DNA from: JACCQS01 sp050999295
GTDB lineage: Bacteria; Actinomycetota; Actinomycetes; Mycobacteriales; Geodermatophilaceae
DNA: 24,376 nucleotides
Assembly (NCBI GenBank): GCA_050999295.1
Contig: JBPCPI010000221.1
Span: 1 to 24,376, forward strand
Direction: 5' to 3'
Positions 6,962 through 14,493 of the stretch are shown piece by piece; the stretch's first letter is position 1; each line of letters opens with the position of its first letter. Both the position numbers and the translations under genes were made by a program. Under the pieces are notes generated by a model that searched no databases, was not told the DNA's origin, and saw nothing but the letters and a program-made list of their open reading frames with translations.

Positions 6962-8086
6962 ATGGCTGGGGTCCGTGACGCGGGGATGAGCGCGCGGCAT
7001 CGCTGGGGGCTGGTGGCTGGACTCGTTGCCGTGCTCGTTGCCATCCCGATCGTCATCTCGGTCCTGCCGGCGACCGATTCCGAGATCAGCGCGGGCGACT
7101 TGCTGCAGAAGGCGCAGGACTCGGGGGAGGTGACCTACTCCGGCTACGCGCAGTCCATCGGCGGCGTCCTGTTGCCGATCAACGATCAGCTTCCCGAACT
7201 CGTGGAACTCTTCGCCGACCGCACCACAACGCGGGTGTGGTGGCGCGGTCCCGAGGACTGGCGGGTGGACACGGTCGCACTGACCGGGGAGACCGGCGTA
7301 CACCGCCGCGGGGCGACCACGTGGACCTGGGAGTACGAGAGGAATCGCGCCACCCGTACGCTGGTGCCGGATCTGCGGACCCCACGCCCGGATGACCTGC
7401 TGCCCAGTGAACTCGGGCGGCGATTGCTCAGCGAGGCCGGCACCGACGAGGTGACCCGATTGCCCGCGGAACGAATCGCCGGTATCTCTGCGCCAGGACT
7501 TCGGCTGCATCCGCGCGAGCCGCAGTCCAATGTGGACCGAGTGGAGATCTGGATCGATCCGGGGACGGGCCTGCCGTTGCGCGTCGCGGTGTACGGCGAG
7601 GGGGCCTCCGTCCCGGCCGTGACGACATCCTTCTTGGACATCGAGTTCGAGCGACCCAGTGCGGAGACGACGAACTTCTCGCCGCCCCCGGGCGCCCGCA
7701 TCCAGGTCGACGAGGTCGATGACATCGTCGCCGCGGTGGACCGGTTCGGAGATGCCGTGCCGCCGGATCAGCTTGCCGGACTTGACCGCCGGGATGAGGC
7801 CGAGGGACTCGGCTCGGTCGGTGACTACGGACGCGGGGTCACCGTGCTGGTCGCCCTGCCGTTGTGGCAGGACTTCGCCGGGCCGCTACGTCGGCAACTG
7901 CTCGAGGCGCCTGACGTCGACACGACAAACTCGTACGGTACGGCGATCACGGTGGGGCCCTTCTCTGTCCTGCTGACCTTCGGGGGCGGCGGCAGCCAAA
8001 GTTTCCTGCTCACCGGGACCGTCGACCTCGCGACCCTGGAACAGGCCGCGCGCGACCTCCGGGCCGACCCTCCGGCGCACCGATGA
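6962..8086 (+). CDS. Membrane-anchored RseB/LolA-like protein
   Basis: A 374-residue protein with one N-terminal membrane helix (about residues 16-36, WGLVAGLVAVLVAIPIVIS) and a large extracytoplasmic part. The opening 'SAGDLLQKAQDSGEVTYSGYAQS', the 'VWWRGPEDWRVDTVALTGETGVHRRG' strands (in parts VWWRGPEDWRVD and TGETGVHRRG) and 'VEIWIDPGTGLPLRVAVYG' match the MucB/RseB-LolA style of lipoprotein-binding half-barrel. This is a fold-level guess. The start could be ATG 6962 or ATG 6986; the latter gives a more typical short basic leader. The stop overlaps the ATG of the ABC ATPase (ATGA). It may be a sensor or chaperone for the transporter's cargo, or a regulatory protein. Confidence 0.6.
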   Translation: MAGVRDAGMSARHRWGLVAGLVAVLVAIPIVISVLPATDSEISAGDLLQKAQDSGEVTYSGYAQSIGGVLLPINDQLPELVELFADRTTTRVWWRGPEDWRVDTVALTGETGVHRRGATTWTWEYERNRATRTLVPDLRTPRPDDLLPSELGRRLLSEAGTDEVTRLPAERIAGISAPGLRLHPREPQSNVDRVEIWIDPGTGLPLRVAVYGEGASVPAVTTSFLDIEFERPSAETTNFSPPPGARIQVDEVDDIVAAVDRFGDAVPPDQLAGLDRRDEAEGLGSVGDYGRGVTVLVALPLWQDFAGPLRRQLLEAPDVDTTNSYGTAITVGPFSVLLTFGGGGSQSFLLTGTVDLATLEQAARDLRADPPAHR

Positions 8087-9000
8087 TCACCACTACCGGC
8101 TTGTCCAAGTCCTTCGGGCAGATCGTCGCCGTCGACGACATCGACCTCGACGTACGCGAGGGCGACATCTACGGATTCCTCGGTGCCAACGGCTCCGGCA
8201 AGACCACGACGGTACGGATGCTGCTCGGTCTCGTGTTGGCCTCCAGCGGAGAGATCGAGGTGCTCGGGAAACGAATGCCCAAACACGGCAAGACCGTTCT
8301 GCCCCGGGTGGGTGCCCTGGTCGAGGGTCCGGGGGCCTATCCGCACCTGTCCGGTCGCCGGAACCTCGCGCTGTACGACGCGGCCGGCGTCGGCGGGTCG
8401 CGTCGCACGCGCGGCGCCCGCATCGAAGCGGTCCTGGAAGAGGTCGGACTCGGCGGGGTCGACAAGCGCCCGGTCAAGGCCTACTCACTGGGAATGCGGC
8501 AGCGGTTGGGTCTGGCCTCTGCACTGCTGCGCAAGCCCGAACTGCTGATCCTGGACGAACCCACCAACGGCCTTGACCCCCAAGGTATTCGGGAGATCCG
8601 CGACCTGCTGCTTGCCCTGCACGTGGACGGCACGACGGTGTTCCTGTCCAGTCATCTGCTGGCCGAGGTCGAGCAACTGTGTACCCGGGTCGGCGTACTA
8701 GACCGCGGCCGACTCGTCCTGCAGGACCAACTCGACACCCTGACTGCCCCGACCGGAAACAGTGTCGTACGGACCCCGGACGCCGACCGGGCTCATGCGC
8801 TGCTCGACGGGCGCGTGCTGCACAAGGACGGGGACCGGCTGACGGTCACCGGTACCGACGCCTCGACGCTCAACGCCCTGCTCGTCCGGGAAGGCATCCG
8901 GGTCAGCGAGCTCGGGCCCGACCGTCGGACGCTGGAGCAGGTCGTGCTCGAAGCAGCCACGAACGCGGGGTCGGACCGGATGCCCGCGGTGTCGCCATGA
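8083..9000 (+). CDS. ABC transporter ATP-binding protein
   Basis: A 305-residue ATPase of the ABC-2 exporter (DrrA/NatA-like) class. Walker A is GANGSGKT at residues 34-41, the signature YSLGM is at about 134-138, Walker B LLILDEP is at 154-160, and the switch histidine is at 191 in 'LSSHLLAEVEQ'. An extra C-terminal domain (from about residue 225) with 'DRRTLEQVVLE' is usual for this group. ATG overlaps the upstream stop, and its own stop overlaps the permease ATG. With one ATPase and one permease it would act as a homodimeric pair at the inner membrane. The substrate is not deducible. Confidence 0.95.
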   Translation: MITTTGLSKSFGQIVAVDDIDLDVREGDIYGFLGANGSGKTTTVRMLLGLVLASSGEIEVLGKRMPKHGKTVLPRVGALVEGPGAYPHLSGRRNLALYDAAGVGGSRRTRGARIEAVLEEVGLGGVDKRPVKAYSLGMRQRLGLASALLRKPELLILDEPTNGLDPQGIREIRDLLLALHVDGTTVFLSSHLLAEVEQLCTRVGVLDRGRLVLQDQLDTLTAPTGNSVVRTPDADRAHALLDGRVLHKDGDRLTVTGTDASTLNALLVREGIRVSELGPDRRTLEQVVLEAATNAGSDRMPAVSP

Positions 9001-9803
9001 TCGCCGTCGAGATCACCAAGCTGCTGCGCCGGCCGCGTACCTGGGTGACGATCGTGATGCTCAACGCGCTGCCGACCTTGATCGCGGTGCTCCTGGCGCT
9101 GACCGACATCGGCCCGCGGCCGGGGGAGGGACCGGTCTTCCTGTCCTCGGTGCTGTCCAACGGCACGCTGTTCCCGCTGGCCGCGCTCGCGGTGATCCTG
9201 CCGCTGTTCCTTCCGGTGGCGGTGGCCGTGATCGCGGGAGACTCCGTCGCCGGCGAAGCCCAGTCGGGGACCCTGCGCTATCTCTTGGTCCGTCCGGTCG
9301 GGCGTACGCGATTGCTGGTGGCCAAGCTCGCGTCGATCTTCGTCTTCGTCCTGTTGGCCGTGGTTGTTGTTGCCGGGGTCGCCTACGTGGTCGGCACCAA
9401 CCTGTTCGGCGCGGCCCCCGTCGCGTCCAGCGTCTCGGGGACGACCCTGACCAACAGCCAGATCGCGGTACGTACGGCGCTGGCGATCGGATACATCACG
9501 CTGTCGATGCTGGGCGTCGCCGCGATGGCGCTGTTCCTGTCCACGTTGACTGACTCACCGCTTGCCGCCACCCTGGGCGCGCTGGCCTTCCTGATCGCCT
9601 CGTCGCTGCTGTTCACTCTCGACGCGGCCGACGCGCTGTCGCCGTACCTTCCGACCCGCTACTGGCTTGCCTTCGCCGACCTGTTCCGGGATCCCATCGA
9701 GTGGCGCGACATCACCCGAGGCATAGCGCTGCAAGGGGTCTATGTCGGCGTCCTGCTATCGGCTGCCTGGGCGAACTTCAGCACCAAGGACATCACGAGT
9801 TGA
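8997..9803 (+). CDS. ABC-2 type transporter permease
   Basis: A 268-residue membrane protein with about six hydrophobic segments: 'WVTIVMLNALPTLIAVLLAL', 'LFPLAALAVILPLFLPVAVA', 'IFVFVLLAVVVVAGVAYVVG', 'IGYITLSMLGVAAMALFLS', 'AATLGALAFLIASSLLF' and a final one near the C-terminus. The cytosolic 'GEAQSGTLRYLLVRPVGRTRLLVAKL' region (in parts AQSGTLRYLLVRP and GRTRLLVAKL) is the typical coupling segment of ABC-2 permeases. ATG 8997 overlaps the ATPase stop (ATGA); an ORF open from 8679 is a shadow. The TGA stop (9801-9803) lies inside palindromic element copy B. Confidence 0.93.
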   Translation: MIAVEITKLLRRPRTWVTIVMLNALPTLIAVLLALTDIGPRPGEGPVFLSSVLSNGTLFPLAALAVILPLFLPVAVAVIAGDSVAGEAQSGTLRYLLVRPVGRTRLLVAKLASIFVFVLLAVVVVAGVAYVVGTNLFGAAPVASSVSGTTLTNSQIAVRTALAIGYITLSMLGVAAMALFLSTLTDSPLAATLGALAFLIASSLLFTLDAADALSPYLPTRYWLAFADLFRDPIEWRDITRGIALQGVYVGVLLSAAWANFSTKDITS

Positions 9804-9870
9804 TCATCGGAAATTCCTGGGGTTCTCGGCCCGAAATCGCGGATAACCCCCACAGATTCCGATGATCAAC
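9799..9870. repeat. Palindromic element copy B
   Basis: A 72-bp hairpin-forming element with perfect 14-bp terminal arms (GTTGATCATCGGAA and its complement) and an inner TGGGGTT/AACCCCCA stem around a loop holding CGAAATCG. It lies in the convergent gap between the permease (+) and the lipase-like gene (-). The permease stop codon TGA is formed by bases of the left arm. It would work as a terminator in both directions. The same element family is at 1238 and 20277. Confidence 0.85.
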
Positions 9871-9884
9871 AGGGAACGATGGGC

Positions 9885-10679
9885 TCAGCTGAGACGGCGG
9901 CAATCCTGTGCTGACAGCTGCATCGGTGGGCTCGCGCGGAGCTGTTCGACGACGATGCCGGCCACCAGCGGGTCGGTGATCAATCCGGAGTGCGAGACCT
10001 GCGAGTCAGCGCACACGCTCTGCACCGGAATGCCGAGTGCGCCGTCCAGCCGCGCCGAGTCCGGCGGGGTGACGGTTTCGTCCAGCGTCGTCCAGATCGA
10101 GACGAACTCTGGACCATCCGGGGTCTCGTCACCTGCGTTGAGTTGACGGAGCAGGTCGCTGTCCGGTGCGATCTGCGTGCATGCCGGACAGGCACCGGGG
10201 GCCACGTCCTCGGCTAGACGAGCCAGTTGGGTCCCGTGGTGGGGCGAACCAAGCGTGATCACGCGGCGGGCGATGGCGTCGCCTCCGAAGTCAGCGACCC
10301 ACAGCCGGGCGACGACTCCGCCGGCCGAGTAGCCGACGACGTCCACCGACGGCGCGCCTGTGCGCTCCAGGGCAGCGGTTGCCGTGTCGGCGAGCGCCTG
10401 CGCCTGATCACGCAGATCGCCACGACCGTCACCGGGGAGTTGCATGACCGTGACGTCGCGTCCATCGACCCGCAGTGTCCCGGCGAGGACAGCTAGACCA
10501 GTCGTCGAGCCTCCGAGCCCGGGGACCATCAGGACCGGGCCGGGCTGGTCTTGCGCCACCGAGTCCGAGGGAACGGCGTTGCGTACGGCGACAAAGATCA
10601 CGACCAGCGCAGCCGCGACCGCAACCGCGATGATGGCGAACAGGAGGCGGCGTCGTTGCGGTGCCAGGCCGGGAAACAT
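9885..10679 (-). CDS. Exported or membrane-anchored lipase/esterase (alpha/beta hydrolase)
   Basis: A 264-residue hydrolase. Residues about 11-31 form a signal anchor (RLLFAIIAVAVAAALVVIF) after a basic leader. The hydrolase begins with the oxyanion segment 'VLMVPGLGGSTTG', has the nucleophile elbow GYSAGG with Ser118, and continues 'VITLGSPHHGTQLARL', which is typical of lipase class 2/PGAP1-like enzymes. Asp200 ('TTLDETVTPP') and His230 ('SHSGLITDP') complete the likely triad. Cysteines at 164/167 and 223/260 could form disulfides outside the cell. The ATG has an AGGA about ten bases upstream. It probably acts on lipid or ester substrates at the cell surface. It is monocistronic as seen. 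Confidence 0.87.
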   Translation of the reverse strand: MFPGLAPQRRRLLFAIIAVAVAAALVVIFVAVRNAVPSDSVAQDQPGPVLMVPGLGGSTTGLAVLAGTLRVDGRDVTVMQLPGDGRGDLRDQAQALADTATAALERTGAPSVDVVGYSAGGVVARLWVADFGGDAIARRVITLGSPHHGTQLARLAEDVAPGACPACTQIAPDSDLLRQLNAGDETPDGPEFVSIWTTLDETVTPPDSARLDGALGIPVQSVCADSQVSHSGLITDPLVAGIVVEQLRASPPMQLSAQDCRRLS

Positions 10680-10884
10680 CAGCCCATCCTGCCCGCCGGG
10701 AGGTGAAAATCGGCGTCAGTGCTGTATCGGTGCCCGCATGATCGTCCTCCGGCAATGACGCGGTGAGCTTCTGCTCAGAGGACACAGCCGAGCCAGCCCC
10801 AGCTCCGCAGCTGGCCCAGGCAGCACGCCGAACCCGAGTTGTGCCACCTTGTCCCTGGTCGGCGCGAGCTGCGAGGATCGCGAC
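10680..10884. other. Intergenic region, divergent
   Basis: About 205 bases between the lipase-like gene (-) and the VOC gene (+). It should hold both promoters. I see only a weak TGAGC/GCTCA inverted repeat near 10763-10777 and no confident -35/-10 pair, RNA or repeat. Confidence 0.4.
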
Positions 10885-11313
10885 ATGGCCGGGCCGCCGC
10901 CGCTCTCGCAGCTGAACGTCGTCGTCACAGACATGACCGCGTCGCTGAGCTTCTACGCTCGACTCGGGTGGGAGATCACCCGCGCTGGAGACGACCATGC
11001 CGTCGCACACTTCGCAAACGGGCTGAGCGTCGAGTTCGACACGGTCGACTTCGTGCCGATGTGGGATAGCGGCTATCGGGGGGACACCGGCGGAAGCACC
11101 GTGCTGGGAGTCTCGGTACCGCGCCGAGACGAGGTCGACGAGCTGTACGCCGAGCTGATTGCATCCGGTCGCGTGAGTCGACAACCACCCTACGATGCCT
11201 TCTGGGGCTCGCGGTACGCGATCGTCGAAGATCCCGACGGCAACCCGGTGGGCATGATGAGCCCGAGCGACGACGAGCACCGGACATGGCCACCGACGAC
11301 GCCGCCGTCCTGA
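10885..11313 (+). CDS. VOC-superfamily protein (glyoxalase-like)
   Basis: A 142-residue protein with the paired glyoxalase modules: 'LNVVVTDMTASLSFYARLGW' opens the first. 'LGVSVPRRDEVDELYAELIASG' starts the second, which closes with 'RYAIVEDPDGNPVGMMSP'. The final metal-ligand glutamate of active members is replaced here (NPVGMMSP rather than NxIEL), so catalysis by the classical mechanism is doubtful and a binding or sequestering role is possible. ATG 10885 is preferred over an in-frame start at 10849 because it starts just before the fold and has AGGA upstream. It is isolated between a divergent hydrolase and a convergent riboflavin-type gene. Confidence 0.8.
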   Translation: MAGPPPLSQLNVVVTDMTASLSFYARLGWEITRAGDDHAVAHFANGLSVEFDTVDFVPMWDSGYRGDTGGSTVLGVSVPRRDEVDELYAELIASGRVSRQPPYDAFWGSRYAIVEDPDGNPVGMMSPSDDEHRTWPPTTPPS

Positions 11314-11527
11314 GCGAGACTCACGGCCTGTGCTTCCTGATCTGAGGGGCTTCGGGTGCTCGACAAGAGGTCTGCTGGCAGCACATACACGCCGGCAATG
11401 GCAAGTCGGCGACTGGGCTAGGAGACGGCTGGTGACCATCCGGAGCCCGCGTTTGGGGCCGGCCTACGGATGCCTATCAATCTGTCTGAGCCGGTCGCGG
11501 AAGTAAACGTGGTGTGGCAGCTTCGAT
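11314..11527. other. Convergent intergenic region
   Basis: About 214 bases between the VOC gene (+) and the GTP cyclohydrolase fusion gene (-). I found no gene, RNA, strong hairpin or repeat in it. Confidence 0.4.
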
Positions 11528-12877
11528 TCAGGAAGCAGCGCCCGCAGCGGACGGGGCCGTTGCGGCATAGTCCACATCCCAGCCGACGATCAGATCATCG
11601 GTCATGACGTGCAGGCTGCGTTGGGTCAAGCGGAGGCCCTCGGCCACCCGTACGGTCCCCAGATCCCCGACCGCCTCGGTTCCCGCGCCGATGATCGTTG
11701 GTGCCATGCCGACGATCAGGCGGTCGGCGACCCCGGCGGCGAGCATCGAGGTAATCACCTTGGCACCTCCCTCGACCAGCAAGGAGCGCGCGCCGATCGA
11801 GTGCAGGAGGCGAAGTGCTGCCGCGATGTCCACGCCACCACGTCCGGACGCGACGATGCGCACCCCCACCTGACCGGCGCGCAGTAGCTTGCGCTGCGCC
11901 TGACCAGATCGCTCAGTGGTGAGCACGATCGTGGTCGCATCCTGATCGAGGATGCGAGCGGTGAGTGGGATCCGCAACGTGGAGTCCAAGACGATGCGCA
12001 GCGGTGAAACGCCCGGCACCATGCGGACAGTCAGTTGCGGATCGTCCTGCAGGACCGTGCCGACACCGACCAGAACACCGTCGCAGGCCGCTCGCAGGGC
12101 ATGCGAGATCGAGCGTTCACCCGCACCGCTGATCCACTTCGAGTCGCCACTGGCGGTGGCTATCCGTCCGTCCAGCGTCTGGGCGTACTTGACGACGACG
12201 TGCGGTCGGTCCGGATGCACCCTGATCTCGCCGAGCAGCTCGCTGACATCCGCGACTCGCCCGCTCGACCCGTTCAGCACCTCGCCGGTCGGCTGCCGGT
12301 GGCCCAGGCGACGCTCCTTCGTCTGCAGGTAGCGACGGTTGCGGGTGTGCGCGGCGGTCGCGATCGGCTCGGCCCGCTCGACCTGGATGCCGGATGCCTC
12401 CAGACCGCTGATCTTGGCTGGATTGTTGGTCAACAGCCGCACCGAGCGCACGCCCAGCTCGATCAGCACTGCGGCCGCGTCGTCGTAGTTACGAAGGTCC
12501 ACCGGCAGGCCCAGCTGCAGGTTCGCATCGAGGGTGTCCGCGCCGCCATCCTGTTTGACGTAGGCGCGCAGCTTGTTGATCAGCCCGATCCCGCGGCCCT
12601 CATGGCCGGTCGCATAGATGAGTACGCCGCGCCCCTCCGCGGCAATCGCCCGCAGCGCCATCCGCAGCTGCAGGCCGCAGTCACACCGAAGCGAGCCCAG
12701 GGCGTCCCCAGTCAGGCACTCGGAGTGCAGACGGGTGAGCACCGGGTCATCACCTTGCACCGCCCCCTGCACCAGCGCGAGGTAGACGAAGCCCGATGGG
12801 CACTCGTAGGCGTGCGCCTGGAACGAACCGTGAGGGGTGGGCAGCGCTACGGTCGCCACATGCCGCGGATGGTCCAC
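11528..12877 (-). CDS. GTP cyclohydrolase II / RibD-type pyrimidine reductase fusion
   Basis: A 449-residue two-domain protein. Residues 1-205 are GTP cyclohydrolase II: zinc ligands C54, C65 and C67 in 'SECLTGDALGSLRCDCG', the catalytic loop 'GHEGRGIGLINKLRAY' and 'LLTNNPAKISGLEASGI'. Tyr106 matches E. coli RibA Tyr105, the residue whose loss in one Streptomyces paralogue stops the reaction at a formylated intermediate, so full conversion of GTP to the 2,5-diaminopyrimidinone is expected. Residues 225-435 are the RibD C-terminal reductase (KYAQTLDGRIATASGDSKWI, VGVGTVLQDDPQLTVR, LLVEGGAKV). No deaminase or DHBP-synthase domain is present. GTG 12877 has a strong GGAGGGAGG SD. It could be a housekeeping riboflavin gene, or serve the neighbouring dehydrogenase/PTPS/glycosyltransferase set. 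Confidence 0.9.
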   Translation of the reverse strand: MDHPRHVATVALPTPHGSFQAHAYECPSGFVYLALVQGAVQGDDPVLTRLHSECLTGDALGSLRCDCGLQLRMALRAIAAEGRGVLIYATGHEGRGIGLINKLRAYVKQDGGADTLDANLQLGLPVDLRNYDDAAAVLIELGVRSVRLLTNNPAKISGLEASGIQVERAEPIATAAHTRNRRYLQTKERRLGHRQPTGEVLNGSSGRVADVSELLGEIRVHPDRPHVVVKYAQTLDGRIATASGDSKWISGAGERSISHALRAACDGVLVGVGTVLQDDPQLTVRMVPGVSPLRIVLDSTLRIPLTARILDQDATTIVLTTERSGQAQRKLLRAGQVGVRIVASGRGGVDIAAALRLLHSIGARSLLVEGGAKVITSMLAAGVADRLIVGMAPTIIGAGTEAVGDLGTVRVAEGLRLTQRSLHVMTDDLIVGWDVDYAATAPSAAGAAS

Positions 12878-12931
12878 GGCACCTCCCTCCTGCTCGCAGG
12901 CGGAAAGTAGCCGCGTGCCGGGAGTCTAAAC

Positions 12932-12947
12932 GGAAGGGGCGGCGCTG
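12932..12947 (+). promoter_or_regulatory. Shine-Dalgarno and CTG start of the dehydrogenase gene
   Basis: GGAAGGGG (12932-12939) lies five bases before CTG 12945-12947. The frame is closed by TAA at 12927-12929 and holds no ATG, GTG or TTG before the first conserved residues (AVFFVAPRTVAIREV), so CTG is the only start that keeps the family N-terminus. Confidence 0.6.
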
Positions 12948-13937
12948 AGTGCCCAAGCGGTCTTCTTTGTAGCACCGCGCACCGTCGCGATTCGCGAGGT
13001 TGCGCCGGCCGAGGTCGGCGACGGTGAGGTGCTGGTACGCACCAGTTATTCGGGGATCAGCGCGGGTACTGAGCTGCTGGCCTACCGCGGCGAGGTCGAT
13101 CCCGGATGGCCGCTGGACGAGACGATCGGGGCGTTGGGCGGGACCTTCGGCTATCCGTTCCGGTACGGCTACAGCTGCGTGGGACGAGTCGAGCGGTCCC
13201 GCGCCGACCTACCCGAGGGCGCCCTGGTCTTCGCCTTCCACCCACATCAGGACCGGTTCGTCGCACCAGCCGCAGACCTGACCGTCCTGCCCGACACCGA
13301 TCCGCGCCTGGCCACGCTCCTGCCGCTCGTCGAGACGGCGCTTCAGCTGTCGCTGGACGCGGGCGCGGTGGCCCGCGAATCCGTCGTCGTACTCGGCCTC
13401 GGCGCCGTGGGACTGCTCACCGCGGGTCTGCTGGCCAAGGCCGGTGCCCGGGTTGTGGCAGCCGAACCGCGGACCTGGCGACGGCAGGCCGCGGCGGCCT
13501 TCGGCATCGATGCAGTCACACCGGAAGCGCTTCCCGAGGCCGTTGCCGCCGCGACCGACCGGCGCGGTGTCCCGATGTTGATCGAGGCCAGCGGCAATCC
13601 GCGCGCCCTGGCCTCCGGGTTGGCGCTACTCGGCCATGAGGGATCCGCCCTGGTGGCCTCCTGGTACGGCACGAAGCCGGTGCCGCTGCCGCTGGGCGCC
13701 GAGTTCCACCGACGTCGGTTGTCCATCCGCTCCAGTCAGGTCTCGACAATCCCGGCCGCCCAACAGGCCCGCTGGACGGTGCAGCGGCGGCGCCGGGTTG
13801 CCCTGGAGCTGATGGACGAGCTTCCGCTAGCGGTGCTGGCCACGCACACCTTCCCGTTCCATGCGGCCGCGGAGGCATTCGTCGCCGCCGACCGCGGCGC
13901 AGAAGGGCTGCTGCACGCCGCGCTGCGCTACGAGTAA
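12945..13937 (+). CDS. MDR-superfamily dehydrogenase, zinc-ligand-poor
   Basis: A 330-residue medium-chain dehydrogenase/reductase. The GroES-like part starts 'AVFFVAPRTVAIREVAPAE' and 'EVLVRTSYSGISAGTELL', where the usual cysteine zinc ligand (CGICGTD) is replaced by SGISAGTE. A 'YGYSCVGRV' strand follows. The Rossmann half carries GLGAVG at about 151-156. This pattern resembles the 'zinc-binding' dehydrogenases related to bacteriochlorophyllide dehydrogenase BchC, which lack catalytic zinc. It would oxidise or reduce an alcohol/ketone using NAD(P); the substrate is unknown. The start is CTG 12945 (see the SD entry). A start at 13029 would cut off the first strands. It diverges from the cyclohydrolase fusion by 67 bases and precedes the PTPS-like gene on the same strand. 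Confidence 0.82.
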   Translation: MSAQAVFFVAPRTVAIREVAPAEVGDGEVLVRTSYSGISAGTELLAYRGEVDPGWPLDETIGALGGTFGYPFRYGYSCVGRVERSRADLPEGALVFAFHPHQDRFVAPAADLTVLPDTDPRLATLLPLVETALQLSLDAGAVARESVVVLGLGAVGLLTAGLLAKAGARVVAAEPRTWRRQAAAAFGIDAVTPEALPEAVAAATDRRGVPMLIEASGNPRALASGLALLGHEGSALVASWYGTKPVPLPLGAEFHRRRLSIRSSQVSTIPAAQQARWTVQRRRRVALELMDELPLAVLATHTFPFHAAAEAFVAADRGAEGLLHAALRYE

Positions 13938-13964
13938 GCAGGTACGGGCAAGCAGGTACGGGCA
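13937..13964 (+). repeat. Short tandem duplication
   Basis: AGCAGGTACGGGCA occurs twice head-to-tail (13937-13950, 13951-13964), followed by four more matching bases. It begins on the last base of the dehydrogenase stop codon and lies in the 49-base gap before the PTPS-like gene. It looks like a replication-slippage duplication. Confidence 0.8.
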
Positions 13965-13986
13965 AGCACTGTGCTATGGATAGCCC

Positions 13987-14364
13987 ATGTACGAGGTCGG
14001 GACCGCCACCGAGGTGCGCGCCACGCACGTCATGCCGGGCATGCCAGGCCCGGAGGGCGAGCTGCATGCCCACGATTATCGGCTCGAGGTGGTCCTGCAG
14101 CGGGCGGAGTTGGACGAGTCCGGCTGGGTCTGCGACCTCGACGTGCTCGACGCCGCGCTGGCCGAAGCCGCGGCTCGCGTCGACGGCCACAACCTCGAGG
14201 TCATCCGGCCCGCCGACGCCGAGGCCGTCACCGTCGAGATCTTCGCCCGGTGGCTGCACTCGGTGCTGCAGGACGTGGCCAGCAAGGCTGGGGTGGACTA
14301 CCTGCGGGTCCGGGTGTGGGAGTCCGACGTCGCCTTCGGCGGCTATGGCGGACCGATCGCCTGA
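13987..14364 (+). CDS. 6-pyruvoyl-tetrahydropterin synthase / QueD-like protein with EXXXH variant motif
   Basis: A 125-residue T-fold protein. Zinc ligands are H14, H27 and H29 ('ATHVMPG' and 'ELHAHDYRLEV'). The catalytic-triad positions H68 ('VDGHNLE') and E112 ('VRVWESDVAF') are present. The cysteine that acts in PTPS and QueD four residues before the first histidine is Glu23, giving EGELHAH. This matches the EXXXHGH signature described for PTPS-III, which makes 6-hydroxymethyl-dihydropterin in organisms lacking FolB, except for G28A. Its substrate is probably dihydroneopterin triphosphate or a related pterin, but this is inferred. The ATG follows a GGATAG sequence. It is downstream of the dehydrogenase and faces a glycosyltransferase. 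Confidence 0.82.
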   Translation: MYEVGTATEVRATHVMPGMPGPEGELHAHDYRLEVVLQRAELDESGWVCDLDVLDAALAEAAARVDGHNLEVIRPADAEAVTVEIFARWLHSVLQDVASKAGVDYLRVRVWESDVAFGGYGGPIA

Positions 14365-14380
14365 AATCTGGGGCAGCGGA

Positions 14381-14399
14381 TGATCGTGAGCGCGCAGGG
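14381..14399 (+). repeat. Half copy of the GATCGTGAGCGC repeat
   Basis: TGATCGTGAGCGC-G-CAGGG matches the left arm of the palindrome at 22665-22683 in 18 of 19 bases. No complementary arm is present nearby. It lies just beyond the PTPS-like stop codon in a 129-base convergent gap that otherwise shows nothing. Confidence 0.5.
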
Positions 14400-14493
14400 T
14401 GCACGTCCACCAGGCACTCGGCGGCCACTCACCAGCCGACCGCGTCACCAACCTCGAGGGGCAGTACCTCAGGCAATGCAGACGGCCAGCCCA

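Noticed and set aside
12878..12944. Possible FMN riboswitch before the cyclohydrolase II fusion
   Set aside because: The gap to the divergent dehydrogenase is only 67 bases and lacks the conserved FMN-aptamer blocks; a full aptamer would not fit.
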